From: Clostridium sp. DSM 17811
GTDB lineage: Bacteria; Bacillota; Clostridia; Clostridiales; Clostridiaceae
NCBI RefSeq assembly: GCF_018861905.1
Contig: NZ_JAHLDU010000001.1
Location: forward strand, 62,001 to 126,000
Length of the DNA: 64,000 nucleotides
Direction of reading: 5' to 3'
The notes below the pieces were generated by a model, which saw nothing but the letters and a program-made list of their open reading frames with translations, did no database searches and was not told the origin of the DNA. Position 1 is the stretch's first letter. The number at the start of each line of letters is the position of its first letter. Shown here one piece after another: positions 48,273 to 59,600 of this stretch. A program made the position numbers and the translations under genes.

Positions 48273-49001
48273 ATGAAAAGTAGTAAGGAAGATTTGAAAA
48301 AACGTGGTTATATAGATAATGCTGATATTACTAATGATTATAAATTACTGACAATTGATGAATTATGTGTTTTGTTAAAATCAAAAAAAGCATTAGAAAG
48401 AACTATTGCTGTAAGGTTGTTAGAAAACTGTAATAATATTTCGCAATTAGATTTAGGTATTATTTTATTAGAAACTCTTGTGAAAGAGAAATCCCTCTAT
48501 ACAAAAATAGAAATATGTAGTTCATTAGAAAAAGGAGATAGTGAAATTGCGAAACAAATGCTTAGTTATGTGGGTAAAATAGGGAAAAATCAACATATTA
48601 AATTACCTAATAAAGTTTCCGAAAAAATAAGTTATCCTTTGCCAAGAGATATTATCGCAAGGGTAATGGGGAAAATGAATAAATCGGTATTGCCTATATT
48701 AGTTGAATCCCTTAACGATTATGATGTTTTTGTAATTCGAGAGGTTATTGATGGCATAGGATTTTTATGCTTTTATAATGATATTCCTAACGAATGTTTT
48801 GTTGTTAAAAAACTTATCAAGTGTTATGAAAAATATAAATATGATTACATTCTTCGTTGGAAAATTACAATGGCATTTTCGGCTTTTAATATTGAATTTG
48901 CAACCTCTGAACTAAAAAAAATAATACGCAATGATAATGAAGACCTTATCATAAAAGAAGCATATAGGGCATTAAACCTGATTGAAAAACGGTGTAAATA
49001 A
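48273..49001 (+). CDS. HEAT-like repeat protein, unknown function
   Basis: 242 residues, all helical, no signal peptide. Helical pairs typical of HEAT repeats are visible: LKSKKALERTIAVRLLENCN (about 32-51), VMGKMNKSVLPILVESLNDYD, FVIREVIDGIGFLCF, and FATSELKKIIRNDNEDLIIKEAYRALNLI (split). A protein-protein interaction or regulatory role is expected; no catalytic residues of alkylation-repair relatives were recognised. AATAAGGAGTAAGAT precedes the ATG. Confidence 0.65.
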   Translation: MKSSKEDLKKRGYIDNADITNDYKLLTIDELCVLLKSKKALERTIAVRLLENCNNISQLDLGIILLETLVKEKSLYTKIEICSSLEKGDSEIAKQMLSYVGKIGKNQHIKLPNKVSEKISYPLPRDIIARVMGKMNKSVLPILVESLNDYDVFVIREVIDGIGFLCFYNDIPNECFVVKKLIKCYEKYKYDYILRWKITMAFSAFNIEFATSELKKIIRNDNEDLIIKEAYRALNLIEKRCK

Positions 49002-49096
49002 TTTAAGGAAGCCATTTTTGTCTTCCTTTAAAAATTGTCATATTACCAACACTGTCGTTAAACATTAAAATTAATATAAAATGGAGTGTTAACGAA

Positions 49097-49157
49097 AAAT
49101 AGACCTTATTACGAAGTGTGCAAGTAATAACTTGCACACCGTAATATAGATCTATTT
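49097..49157. terminator. Long bidirectional terminator
   Basis: Extended stem: AAATAGA / TCTATTT, TATTACG / GTAATA and GTGTGCAAGT / ACTTGCACAC around loop AATA. It separates the plus-strand HEAT-like gene from minus-strand ysxC. Confidence 0.8.
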
Positions 49158-49184
49158 TATATCTCTACTGAAATTTTTTTCTTA

Positions 49185-49808
49185 TTATAGTATTGGATTT
49201 CCATTAGAAGTTAGTGGTTCATCTTCTGAACTGTCGTTAAACATATTTCCTAAAAGTTCTTTGACCCCTATTTTTTTAAGTGATGAGATATTTATAATCG
49301 CCTCACTTGGATCTAGTTGTAAAGTTTCCCTTATTAACTTATTATTCTTTACTAATTCTGCTCTGTTTAGTTTATCTTTTTTAGTTGCAACTATTACAAC
49401 TTCATATCCAAAATGTTTAATCCATCCGTACATTAGAAGGTCATCTTTAGTTGGCTTACGTCTACAGTCCACTAGTAATGCTACCTTTTGTAGTTGAGGC
49501 CTACGAACTAAATAGTCCTCCATCATTTTTCCCCATTTAGCTTGTTCAGTTTTGGATACTTTTGCATATCCGTAACCTGGCAAATCTACAAAATAAAAAC
49601 TATCATTTATTAAAAAGAAATTTATAAGTCTAGTTTTTCCTGGTGTTCCACTAACTTTAACTAATTTTCTTCTATTTGTTATAGTATTTATCAAAGATGA
49701 CTTGCCTACATTCGATCTTCCAACAAAAGCATATTCTACTCTATTATCTGTTGGGTACTGAGCAGGTTTTACTGCTGATATTATAAATTCAGATTGTTTT
49801 ATCTCCAT
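49185..49808 (-). CDS. ysxC: Ribosome biogenesis GTP-binding protein YsxC/YihA (EngB)
   Basis: 207 residues. GTPase needed for 50S subunit assembly. G1 is [12 protein letters not shown] (about 30-41), G3 is [13 protein letters not shown] (about 74-86), G4 is [10 protein letters not shown] (about 140-149), and NISSLKK is G5. GGAGAGATAAATA precedes the ATG, which lies inside the 3' end of lon (20-bp overlap), so translation is coupled. lon-ysxC pairing is conserved in Firmicutes. Confidence 0.95.
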   Translation of the reverse strand: MEIKQSEFIISAVKPAQYPTDNRVEYAFVGRSNVGKSSLINTITNRRKLVKVSGTPGKTRLINFFLINDSFYFVDLPGYGYAKVSKTEQAKWGKMMEDYLVRRPQLQKVALLVDCRRKPTKDDLLMYGWIKHFGYEVVIVATKKDKLNRAELVKNNKLIRETLQLDPSEAIINISSLKKIGVKELLGNMFNDSSEDEPLTSNGNPIL

Positions 49809-52146
49809 TATTTATCTCTCCATTTAATGTATTTTCAAGTAATGCATGTTCAAGTACATTTTCTACTTTACTTGCAAATATAAATTTTAGTTTGTCCTTA
49901 ATACTCTTTGGTATTTTTTCTGTATCTTTTTCATTCTCACAAGGAATTATAATTGTATCAATACCTGCTCTATATGCAGCTAATGATTTCTCCTTAAGCC
50001 CTCCAATAGGTAGCACTCTTCCTGTAAGCGTAATTTCGCCAGTCATTGCTACATTATGCCTTACTTTTCTATTAGTCAATGCAGACACCATTGCAGTTAT
50101 CATAGTTACACCAGCCGATGGTCCATCTTTAGGTACTGACCCCTCTGGAACATGAATATGGATATCCTTATTTTTATAGAAGTCTTTATCTATATTATAC
50201 TTAGAAGCATTAGCTCTAACATAACTATATCCAGCTTTAGCGGATTCCTTCATAACATCCCCTAGTTGTCCTGTAAGTTCTAGCTTACCCGTTCCATCCA
50301 TAGCACTCGCCTCAACTGGTAATGTAACCCCACCAACTTCAGTCCATGCTAGTCCAGTTACTACACCAACTTTATCTTCAGTTTCAGCTTTGTCATAAGT
50401 AAACATAACTGCACCTAAATATCTCTTAACATGAGATGCTGTAACATTAACACCCTTTTTGTTTTTCTCTACCATTTCTGTTATTGCCTTTCGAATTACA
50501 GAAGCAATTTGTCTTTCAAGACTTCTAACCCCTGATTCTCTTGTATAGTTTTCAATTATACAAGTTATTGAATTGTCCGAAAAGGTTATACTACCATCAT
50601 CCATATTATGTTCTTTTAACATCTTTGGAATAATATGATTTTTAGCAATATGAAATTTTTCCTCTGATGTATATCCTGATACCTCAATGACTTCCATTCT
50701 ATCTAATAAAGCTCTTGGAATAGTGTCCAATTTATTTGCAGTAGTTATGAATAAGACTTTTGATAAATCAAAATCTAATTCTAGGTAATGATCCCTAAAG
50801 CTAGCATTTTGTTCACTATCCAATACTTCTAAAAGAGCATCTGCAGGATCGCCTTTAATATCACCACTCATCTTATCAATTTCATCTAATAAGAACAATG
50901 GATTCTTTGATCCGGCTTGTTTCATTGCATATATAATCCTACCTGGAATTGCTCCCACGTAAGTTTTTCTATGCCCCCTTATTTCAGCTTCATCTTTTAC
51001 TCCACCAAGTGACATTCTAACAAAGTTTCTATTTAATGCATTTGCAACAGACTTCGCTATAGATGTTTTACCAACTCCTGGTGGCCCTACCAAACAAAGT
51101 ATAGGTCCCTTAAGCGTCTTGCTAATTTTTTTAACTGCTAAATATTCTATTATTCTTTCTTTAACATCCTCAAGCCCGTAATGCTCTTTATCAAAAACTT
51201 CTCTGGCCTTACTTATGTCAATGTTATCTTTAGTCGATTTATTCCAAGGTAGAGCTAATATCCAATCTAAATACGACTTTGATACTCCACTATCGGCAGA
51301 ATAATTTCCTGAACTTTTTAATCTATTTAGCTCATAATTTGCTTTTTCTTTTGGCTCTTTAGGCAGTTTTGCCTTTTTTATTTTGATTTCATACTCAATT
51401 ATTTCTTTTTTGTTTTCGTCATCTTCCCCTAGTTCCTCTTGTATAGCTTTCATTTGTTCTCTTAGATAATATTCCTTTTGAATTTTATCTATTTTACCTT
51501 TAACCTTGCTTCCAATCTTCTTTTCTATTTTTAAGACTTCAAGCTCATTCTTTAATATAAATAACAGTTTTTCAAGTCTCTTAGTAACATCTAATATTTC
51601 AAGCAATTCTTGTTTTGTTTGTGGCTTTAATATTAAATAGGAACTTACAATGTCACAATATCTTCCAGGTTCTTCTGTTTCTTCTAAACTGAATAACGCA
51701 TCAGGAAAACTGTTAACCGATAAATTTATGTATTCTTCAAAAGCTTTATCTATAAGTCTAATATATGCCTTACATTTTTTATCATCTGCGCTTTGTTCAT
51801 CGTAAATAAGCTCTACTTCCACACTTACAAAGGGTTCCTTATCCTTATACTCTGAAATTTTTCCTCTTTGCATTCCCTCAACTAGTACTCTAATTGAATC
51901 TCCCGGTAACTTTAATATTTGTTTAACGTTACAAATAGTACCAATTTCATATATATCCTTTTCTTCTGGCTCTTCGATTTTCGATACTTTCTGTGAAACC
52001 AGAAAAATTTCTTGATTATTTAGCATAGCATTTTCTAAGGCAAGTATAGATTTTTCTCTACCAACATCAAAATGCAATACCATATATGGAAATATATTCA
52101 TACCCCTTAACGGAATTAACGGAAGAAGTTTTGTTGTTTTATCCAT
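49789..52146 (-). CDS. lon: ATP-dependent protease La
   Basis: 785 residues, full length. It has the N-terminal substrate domain ([20 protein letters not shown], split), coiled region (about 190-260), AAA+ module with Walker [10 protein letters not shown] (about 355-363) and Walker [10 protein letters not shown], and a C-terminal Ser-Lys protease with [11 protein letters not shown] (Ser at about 680) and [14 protein letters not shown] (Lys). It degrades misfolded and regulatory proteins in the cytosol. GAGGGAGAAAA lies before the ATG. A promoter is predicted 170-215 nt upstream. Confidence 0.97.
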   Translation of the reverse strand: MDKTTKLLPLIPLRGMNIFPYMVLHFDVGREKSILALENAMLNNQEIFLVSQKVSKIEEPEEKDIYEIGTICNVKQILKLPGDSIRVLVEGMQRGKISEYKDKEPFVSVEVELIYDEQSADDKKCKAYIRLIDKAFEEYINLSVNSFPDALFSLEETEEPGRYCDIVSSYLILKPQTKQELLEILDVTKRLEKLLFILKNELEVLKIEKKIGSKVKGKIDKIQKEYYLREQMKAIQEELGEDDENKKEIIEYEIKIKKAKLPKEPKEKANYELNRLKSSGNYSADSGVSKSYLDWILALPWNKSTKDNIDISKAREVFDKEHYGLEDVKERIIEYLAVKKISKTLKGPILCLVGPPGVGKTSIAKSVANALNRNFVRMSLGGVKDEAEIRGHRKTYVGAIPGRIIYAMKQAGSKNPLFLLDEIDKMSGDIKGDPADALLEVLDSEQNASFRDHYLELDFDLSKVLFITTANKLDTIPRALLDRMEVIEVSGYTSEEKFHIAKNHIIPKMLKEHNMDDGSITFSDNSITCIIENYTRESGVRSLERQIASVIRKAITEMVEKNKKGVNVTASHVKRYLGAVMFTYDKAETEDKVGVVTGLAWTEVGGVTLPVEASAMDGTGKLELTGQLGDVMKESAKAGYSYVRANASKYNIDKDFYKNKDIHIHVPEGSVPKDGPSAGVTMITAMVSALTNRKVRHNVAMTGEITLTGRVLPIGGLKEKSLAAYRAGIDTIIIPCENEKDTEKIPKSIKDKLKFIFASKVENVLEHALLENTLNGEINNGDKTI

Positions 52147-52314
52147 TTTTCTCCCTCTTTTCTATATTATATTAATCGTCGTTTATAAATATAAAATTAT
52201 TATTTTAATTTTATATAAACTCCATATCATAAACTATAAATACTTATTTGTTTTATTTTTATAGTTACACTACATTTACATAATAGCAGTATATAAATAT
52301 AGCAACACTATATT

Positions 52315-52362
52315 ACTATAGTGACACTACTATAGTATACCTATAATATAATTATTTTTCAA
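52315..52362 (-). promoter_or_regulatory. Predicted lon promoter with repeated ACTATAGT motif
   Basis: Minus strand TTGAAA (52357-52362), 17-nt spacer, TATACT (52334-52339). The 8-bp palindrome ACTATAGT occurs twice (52315-52322 and 52329-52336), one copy overlapping the -10. This is a possible operator; no CIRCE or CtsR box was recognised. Confidence 0.5.
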
Positions 52363-52380
52363 TACTACAACCTTTAAAAT

Positions 52381-52422
52381 AAAAAAGGTAATCCACTATA
52401 TTTTAAAATGGATTACCTTTTT
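52381..52422. terminator. Strong terminator after lonB
   Basis: Near-perfect stem AAAAAAGGTAATCCA / TGGATTACCTTTTT with flanking A- and T-runs, 16 nt downstream of the lonB stop. Confidence 0.9.
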
Positions 52423-52437
52423 AAAAAAAATGACAAA

Positions 52438-54120
52438 CTAAATTTTTAATGACTTTGCCGCTATAACGTCTACCTCTGGCTCGAATGTAGTTTTAATATT
52501 TTTAGGTATTTCTAGAAGCAACGCTTCTTTTATTACCTCACTAATGTTATTAACTGGTATGATTTTAATATTTTCTATGGTATTAAAACTATCTTGAAAG
52601 TTATCCCTTGGAATAATTACTTTTGTGGCTCCTGCTTTTTTAGCCGCGGCGATTTTAGCATTTACACCACCTATTGGCAATACATTACCATGTATTGATA
52701 TCTCTCCTGTCATAGCAACCATGTTATCCACGGGTATTCCTTTTATCGCACTGTACATTGCAGTTGTTATGCTTACTCCAGCAGAAGGTCCATCCACTGG
52801 TGATCCACCTGGGAAATTAACATGAATATCATAATCGTCACAATCTATGTTAAAATATTTTTCAAGTACTGTAACTACATTTTCTACTGAAGATCTTGCA
52901 GTGCTTTTTCGTCGAAGTTTTTTATTACTACTACTTATTTCCTCTTCTTCAATAATTCCTGTAATTTTAAGAATGCCTTTTCTAAGCTTTACTCTTTTGG
53001 CACTAGCTTCAATTTCCATTACAGCTCCTATATTAGCTCCATAAACTGCAAGCCCATTTACATAACCAATTTGTGGTTTATCAGATATCCTAGACTCAAC
53101 CCTAGGGGAATATTGACCATTTTCTATAACCCACTCGATATCTTCAATACTCACTTCATCTCTTTCGTCATTAATTGCCATTCCACAAGCTAGTTGAATT
53201 AAATTAACAGTATCACGTCCATTACTTGAGTATTTACCTACAAGGTCTAGTGCCTTATCGCAAATTTTAAGGTCCATTTTACTTATTGAATTTTTGGCAA
53301 TTTGTTGTAACTCTTCAGGTAATAATGCTCTAAAAAATATTTCTATACACCTTGATCTTATAGCAGGCATTATTTCTTCTGGATTACGTGTAGTTGCACC
53401 AATTAACCTAAAATCAGCTGGCAGTCCTTCATCAAACACTTCCTTAATATAAAGAGGCATATTAGGATCCTCTTCATTATAATAAGCACTATCTAAAAAG
53501 ACTTTTCTATCTTCTAATACCTTAAGAAGTTTATTCATTTCTATAGGATGCAATTCCCCAATTTCATCAATAAATAGGATGCCACCATGTGCTTTTGTAA
53601 CGGCACCAGGCTTAGGTTGAGGTACTCCGGCTACTCCGAGTGGCCCTGCTCCTTGGTAGATAGGATCATGAACTGATCCTATAAGTGGATCTGCTATACC
53701 TCGTTCATCAAACCTAACAGTAGTACCATCTATTTCAATAAACTTCGAATCTTCCTTAAAAGGAGATCTTGCTCTTTTTTTAGCATCTGCAAGCACTAAT
53801 CTAGCAGCTGCTGTTTTCCCTATTCCAGGCGGGCCATAAATTATGACATGTTGAGGATTAGGTCCACATATCGCTGCCTGTAATGCCTTAATTCCCTCTT
53901 CTTGGCCTATAACCTCTTCAAATTTTGTTGGTCTGCTTTTTTCCGTAAGTGGCTCCGTAAGGCTTATGTTTTTCATTTTTCTTAAGTTTTCCATTTCTTT
54001 TCTATTTTCCTTACTAACGACCACCTTACCACTTTTCTGAGCTTTTAATGCATTAAAAAAATATAACCCAATAACCACCGTAAAAAAGAATTGTACTGCC
54101 ATGAGAATTTTAGTTGTCAT
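52438..54120 (-). CDS. lonB: LonB-type ATP-dependent protease
   Basis: 560 residues, the usual size. One N-terminal membrane helix (about 3-25, ILMAVQFFFTVVIGLYFFNA) anchors an AAA+ domain with Walker A YGPPGIGKTAAAR (about 95-107) and Walker B ILFIDEIGELH. The protease domain has DGPSAGVSITTAM (catalytic Ser at about 450) and GGVNAKIAAAKKAG (Lys). In Firmicutes LonB is often forespore-associated and lies between clpX and lon, as here. It probably has its own promoter, since terminators flank it. Confidence 0.94.
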   Translation of the reverse strand: MTTKILMAVQFFFTVVIGLYFFNALKAQKSGKVVVSKENRKEMENLRKMKNISLTEPLTEKSRPTKFEEVIGQEEGIKALQAAICGPNPQHVIIYGPPGIGKTAAARLVLADAKKRARSPFKEDSKFIEIDGTTVRFDERGIADPLIGSVHDPIYQGAGPLGVAGVPQPKPGAVTKAHGGILFIDEIGELHPIEMNKLLKVLEDRKVFLDSAYYNEEDPNMPLYIKEVFDEGLPADFRLIGATTRNPEEIMPAIRSRCIEIFFRALLPEELQQIAKNSISKMDLKICDKALDLVGKYSSNGRDTVNLIQLACGMAINDERDEVSIEDIEWVIENGQYSPRVESRISDKPQIGYVNGLAVYGANIGAVMEIEASAKRVKLRKGILKITGIIEEEEISSSNKKLRRKSTARSSVENVVTVLEKYFNIDCDDYDIHVNFPGGSPVDGPSAGVSITTAMYSAIKGIPVDNMVAMTGEISIHGNVLPIGGVNAKIAAAKKAGATKVIIPRDNFQDSFNTIENIKIIPVNNISEVIKEALLLEIPKNIKTTFEPEVDVIAAKSLKI

Positions 54121-54309
54121 ATTAATTAAAGTTTAATGATGAAGCTATTAAACTAATCCTCCTTTCGCATATTAAATTTGCATATTTTAGTAAATATTGC
54201 ATCTTTTGATATTATGCTCAAGTAGGATTAAATGTATTCACTTTCTTCCATATAATATTATTAATTAATATAATATTTTGCTTTTAAATTTGTATTTTTA
54301 TAATTAAAC

Positions 54310-54351
54310 AAAACACAAAAAGACGGATATAATATCCGTCTTTTTGTGTTT
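54310..54351. terminator. Strong terminator after clpX
   Basis: Perfect palindrome: AACACAAAAAGACGGATA, loop TAA, and the complement, ending TTTTTGTGTTTT. It lies 14 nt after the clpX stop. Confidence 0.92.
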
Positions 54352-54364
54352 TGCAAAGATTCAT

Positions 54365-55657
54365 TTATGCTGATTCTGGTCCTTTTTTACTTTTAATTTG
54401 TTTTGTAATTTTTATTTTTTCTCTTTTTCCACCTTCAGCTAAAACTAGTTCTGGATTTCTAGTTTGAATAGTATCCGCATTAATTATAACTTTAGCTACT
54501 TCTTCATTTGATGGAATATCAAACATAACTTCCTTCATCGTGTCTTCTATAATAGATCTAAGTCCACGAGCTCCAGTTTCTCTTTTAATAGCCTCTTTTG
54601 CAATAGCCTTTAAAGCTTCTTCTTTAAACTCTAATTCCACATTATCCATCTCAAACAATTTTTTATATTGTTTTACTAATGCGTTTTTAGGTTCACTAAG
54701 AATTTTAACTAATGCCTCTTCGTCCAATGCTTCAAGTGTAACAACTATTGGAAGTCTACCTACAAATTCTGGAATTAGTCCAAATTTCAATAAATCCCCA
54801 GGCATTATAGACTTAAGTAACTCTCCTACATTTGCTTCATGTTTAGATCTTATTTCAGCTCCAAACCCAACTGATGTAGTTCTAGTCCTTTTTTCTATGA
54901 TTTTATCAAGGCCATCAAATGCTCCTCCACAGATAAATAAAATATTAGCAGTATTTATCTGAATAAACTCTTGGTGAGGATGTTTTCTTCCACCTTGTGG
55001 TGGAACTGATGCTGTTGTTCCTTCTAATATTTTAAGTAATGCCTGTTGAACTCCTTCTCCAGATACATCACGAGTAATAGACGGATTCTCAGATTTTCTT
55101 GCTATCTTATCTATTTCATCTATATATATAATACCTTTTTCTGCTTTTTCTACATCATAATCAGCATTTTGTATTAATTTAAGAAGAATATTTTCAACAT
55201 CTTCTCCTACATACCCTGCTTCAGTAAGCGTAGTTGCATCCGCTATAGCAAAAGGTACATTTAAAAATTTTGCTAATGTTTGAGCAAGCAAAGTTTTACC
55301 ACAGCCTGTAGGTCCAAGTAATAGAATATTACTTTTTTGAAGTTCAACATCACTCTCATTAACATTTGAGTTTATTCTTTTATAATGATTATAAACAGCT
55401 ACTGCTAATGATTTTTTAGCTGTATTTTGTCCAATTACATAATCATCTATATAGTTTTTTATTTCTGCAGGTTTTGGAAGTGCTCCTAAATCTAATTCAA
55501 CATCACCCTGGAATTCATCTACAATTATTTCAGAACACAATTCTATACATTCATCACAAATATATACTCCTGGTCCCGCAATTAATCTTCTAACTTGTTC
55601 CTGGGTTTTACCACAAAAAGAACATTTAAGTTGTTTTTTTTCATCAAATTTTGTCAT
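54365..55657 (-). CDS. clpX: ATP-dependent Clp protease ATP-binding subunit ClpX
   Basis: 430 residues. An N-terminal zinc-binding domain with CSFCGKTQ ... CDECIELC (about 12-42) is followed by AAA+ with Walker [13 protein letters not shown] (about 113-124), Walker [16 protein letters not shown], pore loop [10 protein letters not shown] and the IGF-like helper region (GFGAEIRS). It unfolds tagged proteins for ClpP. 19 nt downstream of clpP; GAGGTGAAAATATG start. Confidence 0.97.
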   Translation of the reverse strand: MTKFDEKKQLKCSFCGKTQEQVRRLIAGPGVYICDECIELCSEIIVDEFQGDVELDLGALPKPAEIKNYIDDYVIGQNTAKKSLAVAVYNHYKRINSNVNESDVELQKSNILLLGPTGCGKTLLAQTLAKFLNVPFAIADATTLTEAGYVGEDVENILLKLIQNADYDVEKAEKGIIYIDEIDKIARKSENPSITRDVSGEGVQQALLKILEGTTASVPPQGGRKHPHQEFIQINTANILFICGGAFDGLDKIIEKRTRTTSVGFGAEIRSKHEANVGELLKSIMPGDLLKFGLIPEFVGRLPIVVTLEALDEEALVKILSEPKNALVKQYKKLFEMDNVELEFKEEALKAIAKEAIKRETGARGLRSIIEDTMKEVMFDIPSNEEVAKVIINADTIQTRNPELVLAEGGKREKIKITKQIKSKKGPESA

Positions 55658-55676
55658 ATTTTCACCTCTACTAACC

Positions 55677-56270
55677 TTATTTCTTTTTAGTTATAACTTC
55701 ATCTATTAGACCATAATCCATAGCTTCTTGTGCACTCATAAAATAATCTCTTTCAACATCATGTTGAATTTTTTCTATTGGTTGTCCGGTTCTTTCACTG
55801 TATATTCTATTTAATGTATCCTTAGTTTTCATGATTCGTTTTGCATGAATATCAATATCAGTTGCCTGACCTTGAAATCCTCCTAAAGGTTGATGTATTA
55901 AAATCTCACTATTAGGCAATGCAAATCTTTTTCCTTTTTCTCCAGCATTTAATAAAAAAGATCCCATAGATGCTGCCATACCTATACAAATAGTTGAAAC
56001 TTGTGGTTTGATATATTGCATTGTGTCATATATAGCCATTCCGGATGTAATTGATCCACCTGGACTATTTATATATAAATAAATATCTTTATCAGGGTCT
56101 TCAGATTCTAAAAACAATAACTGAGCAACGATTAAACTAGCAGTTACATCATTTACCTCTTCTCCTAGAAAAATTATTCTATCTTTTAATAATCTTGAAT
56201 AGATATCATAAGATCTTTCACCTCTATTAGTTTGTTCAACAACCATTGGTACTAAACTCATATAACTCAC
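55677..56270 (-). CDS. clpP: ATP-dependent Clp protease proteolytic subunit ClpP
   Basis: 197 residues. Serine peptidase tetradecamer. The catalytic Ser is in [13 protein letters not shown] (about 98), His in [18 protein letters not shown] (about 123) and Asp in [13 protein letters not shown]-type segment ([11 protein letters not shown], about 172). Directly upstream of clpX and downstream of tig, the conserved tig-clpP-clpX order. Confidence 0.97.
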   Translation of the reverse strand: MSYMSLVPMVVEQTNRGERSYDIYSRLLKDRIIFLGEEVNDVTASLIVAQLLFLESEDPDKDIYLYINSPGGSITSGMAIYDTMQYIKPQVSTICIGMAASMGSFLLNAGEKGKRFALPNSEILIHQPLGGFQGQATDIDIHAKRIMKTKDTLNRIYSERTGQPIEKIQHDVERDYFMSAQEAMDYGLIDEVITKKK

Positions 56271-56370
56271 TCCTTTGCTCTAATAATATTACTGCCTTAA
56301 CAGGTAACCTTTTCCTTAATTATATCCTAAATATTAGCTTTTTAATCATTTAGTTTTATCCTATATTTAA

Positions 56371-56404
56371 AATTAATTGCCAGATAAATATCTGGCAATT
56401 AATT
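56371..56404 (-). terminator. Terminator between tig and clpP
   Basis: Perfect 16-bp stem AATTAATTGCCAGATA / TATCTGGCAATTAATT with a 2-nt loop. The T-run on the minus strand is short, so some read-through into clpP is likely. Confidence 0.8.
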
Positions 56405-56414
56405 TAAATCTATA

Positions 56415-57707
56415 TTATGCTATCACTTTAGCATTTTCAACTAACATTTTTATCACTTTTTCATTTAAAACATCAATTTTTAGATATTGTTTTTGTGCTT
56501 TCATAATTAAATCTGCAGTTTTGTCTATATCTTTGTCTCCGTATTGTTTTGCAACTTCTTTAGCTTTTGCAAGCATTTCTTCATCGCTTGCTTCAACCTT
56601 TTCTTTTTTCGCTATTTCGGTTATAACTAAATCAGTCTTAACTCGCTTTTCAGCTGATTCTTTCATAAACGCTCTAACTTTTTCTTCAGTATTGTTTGTA
56701 TACTGATAATATGATTCAAGATCTAATCCTTGTTGTTTTAATTTCATTTCTAAATCTTTAAGCATTACATCAGTTTCTCTTTTTACCATAATTTCTGGAA
56801 TGTCCATTTCAACATTAGAGCAAGCTGCATCTATTACTGCTTCTTCAAATTCTTTCTTTTCTCTATCTTTACCTGATTTTTCAAGTGCATTTTTAATGTC
56901 ATTTCTTAATTCTTCTAAAGTATCAAATTCTGATATTTCTTTAGCAAATTCATCATCAATAGCTGGTAATTCTTTTGCTTTCATGCTTTTAACAGTCACA
57001 TTAAAAGTTGCTTGTTTACCATTTAAGTCTTCTCTTCCATATGCTTCTGGGAAGTTAACTTTAACTTCTTTAGCATCTCCAGCTTTTAAACCAACTAATT
57101 GTTCTTCAAAAGTATCAATAAATGATCCTGAACCAATTTCTAGTTCAAAATCTTTTCCTTCTCCACCTTCAAAAGCTGTTTCTTCAATAAATCCTTTGAA
57201 ATCTATAATTGCTATGTCGCCCATTGCAACTGTGCCATCTAGTTTATCTTCTATTCTAGCATTTTTTTCTTGCATGCCTTTTAGTTGACTTTCAATTTCA
57301 TCATCTGATACATTATATTCAACTTTCTTAGCCTCTAGTCCTTTATATTCTCCAAGTTTAACCTCAGGTGCTACTTCGACTGAAGCTGTGTATATAAACT
57401 CTTTTCCTTCCCCTATTTGAATAATATCAATTTTAGGATAGTCCAAAGGATTTATATCATGTTCTTTTAAAGCCTCTGGATATGTATCATCACAGCAAAA
57501 ATTTATAGCATCTTCAAAGAAGACATTTTCGCCATACATTTTCTTTATTATATTCATTGGAGCTTTACCTTTTCTGAATCCTGGTATATTCATTGATTTT
57601 GAATTTTTTGCACTAGATTTCTTTAAAGATTTATTAAATCTTTCTGCTTCTACCGTTATTTCTAATTTAATAATATTTTTTTCTAATTTTTCCATTTTAA
57701 TGTTCAT
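56415..57707 (-). CDS. tig: Trigger factor, ribosome-associated chaperone
   Basis: 430 residues. N-terminal ribosome-binding domain with the [16 protein letters not shown] signature (about 43-58), an FKBP-type prolyl isomerase domain ([20 protein letters not shown] ... [13 protein letters not shown], about 155-200), and a helical C-terminal chaperone domain. It folds nascent chains at the tunnel exit. The start at 57707 follows AGGAGGAGTAATATA; an in-frame codon 21 nt upstream overlaps that site. Confidence 0.96.
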   Translation of the reverse strand: MNIKMEKLEKNIIKLEITVEAERFNKSLKKSSAKNSKSMNIPGFRKGKAPMNIIKKMYGENVFFEDAINFCCDDTYPEALKEHDINPLDYPKIDIIQIGEGKEFIYTASVEVAPEVKLGEYKGLEAKKVEYNVSDDEIESQLKGMQEKNARIEDKLDGTVAMGDIAIIDFKGFIEETAFEGGEGKDFELEIGSGSFIDTFEEQLVGLKAGDAKEVKVNFPEAYGREDLNGKQATFNVTVKSMKAKELPAIDDEFAKEISEFDTLEELRNDIKNALEKSGKDREKKEFEEAVIDAACSNVEMDIPEIMVKRETDVMLKDLEMKLKQQGLDLESYYQYTNNTEEKVRAFMKESAEKRVKTDLVITEIAKKEKVEASDEEMLAKAKEVAKQYGDKDIDKTADLIMKAQKQYLKIDVLNEKVIKMLVENAKVIA

Positions 57708-57910
57708 TATATTACTCCTCCTAATCACTCACAAATGCTTATTTCTATATATATTATAACATAACTTTTAACGTATTTACAAATACTATTAAGCATATTT
57801 GCTCAAATAGTCTAATATTATGATTATACCCAAATTTTAAATAATTTACAAGATAATTTTATTTAATAATTGCTTTAAATGATATAAAACATTTATCGTT
57901 TAATGGTCTT

Positions 57911-58711
57911 CTAGGTCGCTGCAACATCGCTAAACTTTTTCGAAACAAAGTCCTTCACCTTTGTAAGTTCCTCGTAACTTGAAAAATTGTTACTATACAC
58001 TTCTATAATTCCTTTTCCACTATAGTTAACATTTTTAAGATTTCTTGCAATGTCATCATAGTCTAAATTTCCTTTTCCAGGTAAAAGACAAGGTGAATTA
58101 TCATCTCTATCATTAATATGAAGATTCACAATGTTACTTCCCATAACTTTAATATACTTTTCTATAGGAATATTAGCTTTGCATGCTTGTTTCAAATCCA
58201 GAGTGTAATATGTTGGATATTTACATTTTTGTGACAAAAGAGTTAAGAATTTTAAATCTGATGACATGCACCATGAGACATTTTCCTGTGCCAATTTAAT
58301 TCCTGCCTCTAGAGTTATATACGAAAGTTCATTATATATATCTACAATAAATTCAGTATCAAGTTCATTAAAATCAGCATACCTCATACCATGAAATGTA
58401 TAGCAGCTTGCGCCTAAAATCTTTGCTGCCCTAACAACTTCTTTGAATTGTTTTAACACATCTTTACGTCTTCTGTCATATTTATCAAAAAGATATGGTT
58501 CAAAAGAAGCTGAAAATGCATGAACTGAATTTACATTGAATTCATATAGCTCTTTTTTTTCCAATAGCACTCTTATAAATTCCTCTTTATACTCACTTTG
58601 CGTATTTAAAAATATTTCGCCAAAATTAAATCCTAACTCTTTCATCGTTTGCATACTATGCTCTGTATTCAATTTAGGATAAAAACATGCTGAAGATAAT
58701 CCTATATTCAT
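57911..58711 (-). CDS. Sugar phosphate isomerase/epimerase family (TIM barrel)
   Basis: 266 residues. The xylose isomerase-like/AP endonuclease-2 TIM barrel is recognisable from strand-end metal ligands: CYTFHGMRY (His), LAQENVSW (Glu), YYTLDLKQACKAN (Asp), NLHINDRDD (His) and GIIEVYSNNFSSYEEL (Glu). No signal peptide. The exact substrate is unknown; members isomerise sugars or act on inositol derivatives. GAGGCTAAAC precedes the ATG; the gene is 16 nt downstream of the anchored protein gene. Confidence 0.83.
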   Translation of the reverse strand: MNIGLSSACFYPKLNTEHSMQTMKELGFNFGEIFLNTQSEYKEEFIRVLLEKKELYEFNVNSVHAFSASFEPYLFDKYDRRRKDVLKQFKEVVRAAKILGASCYTFHGMRYADFNELDTEFIVDIYNELSYITLEAGIKLAQENVSWCMSSDLKFLTLLSQKCKYPTYYTLDLKQACKANIPIEKYIKVMGSNIVNLHINDRDDNSPCLLPGKGNLDYDDIARNLKNVNYSGKGIIEVYSNNFSSYEELTKVKDFVSKKFSDVAAT

Positions 58712-58727
58712 GTTTAGCCTCTTTTCG

Positions 58728-59543
58728 CTATTTTGTTACTTCACCTGATGCAGTTACATAAACTACATCTCCATCTATGTTTGCCTCTAGCCCCTTAGCT
58801 GTTGAATCTCCAAAAGTAATTTTCATGCCCGATGCTGGTTGTACCTGCATATGTACATTGTCTTTTAAATTCAACTTCCATATATATTGTACTTTTTTTT
58901 CATTCATCCAAGGTAACTCACTAACATACGCAATATTATCTTCATCAATGAACTTTGGTGTAATTGACCATATATAATCCGGATTGTTTTTAAGTTGGTC
59001 TTCTTTTGAATAATTTTGATTGTTACTAGATGTATATATTTTCCTTGTTATATCTTTGCTAGCTTTATTTATGTCAACATATATTATATCTTGATTTTTT
59101 GTACTCTGTATAACAATCAGCTTCTTGCTTGGACTTATATCATATGATACATCCTTAGCATTTGATATTCCTTTTATAATCTTATTTGCTGATGCTCCAT
59201 TATATTCAATAGTTACCTTTTGACCATCAGGCATTGTAGCTATAAAAGATGACTTGTCTGCACTTGCTTTTGCTGCTTTTGCAGTTTTTGCGGCAATTGC
59301 TGCTTGCGTAATCTTATCCTTCTGCGCATTTGTCTGTTTCTGCGAAACTTCTTCTGATTTTTTCTGAACTTTATCATCTTTTGATGAGGTAGTAGTTGTA
59401 CCTTTATTTATTAAACCTTTAAAATCTATATTTAAAAATATGATTAGCCCTATTATAGGTATAATAATTAGTGATAATATTACCTTTTTTCGTTTTTTTA
59501 TTTTTCTATCATAATCCTTACTAAATATACTAGGTTTCTTCAT
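58728..59543 (-). CDS. Membrane-anchored extracytoplasmic protein, unknown function
   Basis: 271 residues. A basic N-terminus (KDYDRKIKKRKKVILSLII) and one helix (about 20-38), then a low-complexity Lys/Gln/Ala linker (SEEVSQKQTNAQKDKITQAA region, about 60-105) and an outer domain with KKLIVIQSTKNQDIIYVDIN (propeller-like). YIWKLNLKDNVHMQVQP and the C-terminal DGDVVYVTASGEVTK are unassigned. The start at 59543 follows TGGAGGTAAATCAT; an in-frame start at 59600 lacks a ribosome site. Surface-exposed; function not recognised. Confidence 0.65.
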   Translation of the reverse strand: MKKPSIFSKDYDRKIKKRKKVILSLIIIPIIGLIIFLNIDFKGLINKGTTTTSSKDDKVQKKSEEVSQKQTNAQKDKITQAAIAAKTAKAAKASADKSSFIATMPDGQKVTIEYNGASANKIIKGISNAKDVSYDISPSKKLIVIQSTKNQDIIYVDINKASKDITRKIYTSSNNQNYSKEDQLKNNPDYIWSITPKFIDEDNIAYVSELPWMNEKKVQYIWKLNLKDNVHMQVQPASGMKITFGDSTAKGLEANIDGDVVYVTASGEVTK

Positions 59544-59600
59544 ATGATTTACCTCCATTATAATTGATACGCTGTTATCGCTCATATATTCTGCGTACAT

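Noticed and set aside
48273-49001. DNA alkylation repair (AlkD) enzyme
   Set aside because: HEAT-like repeats are visible but the AlkD-specific residues could not be recognised, so only a HEAT-like call is made.
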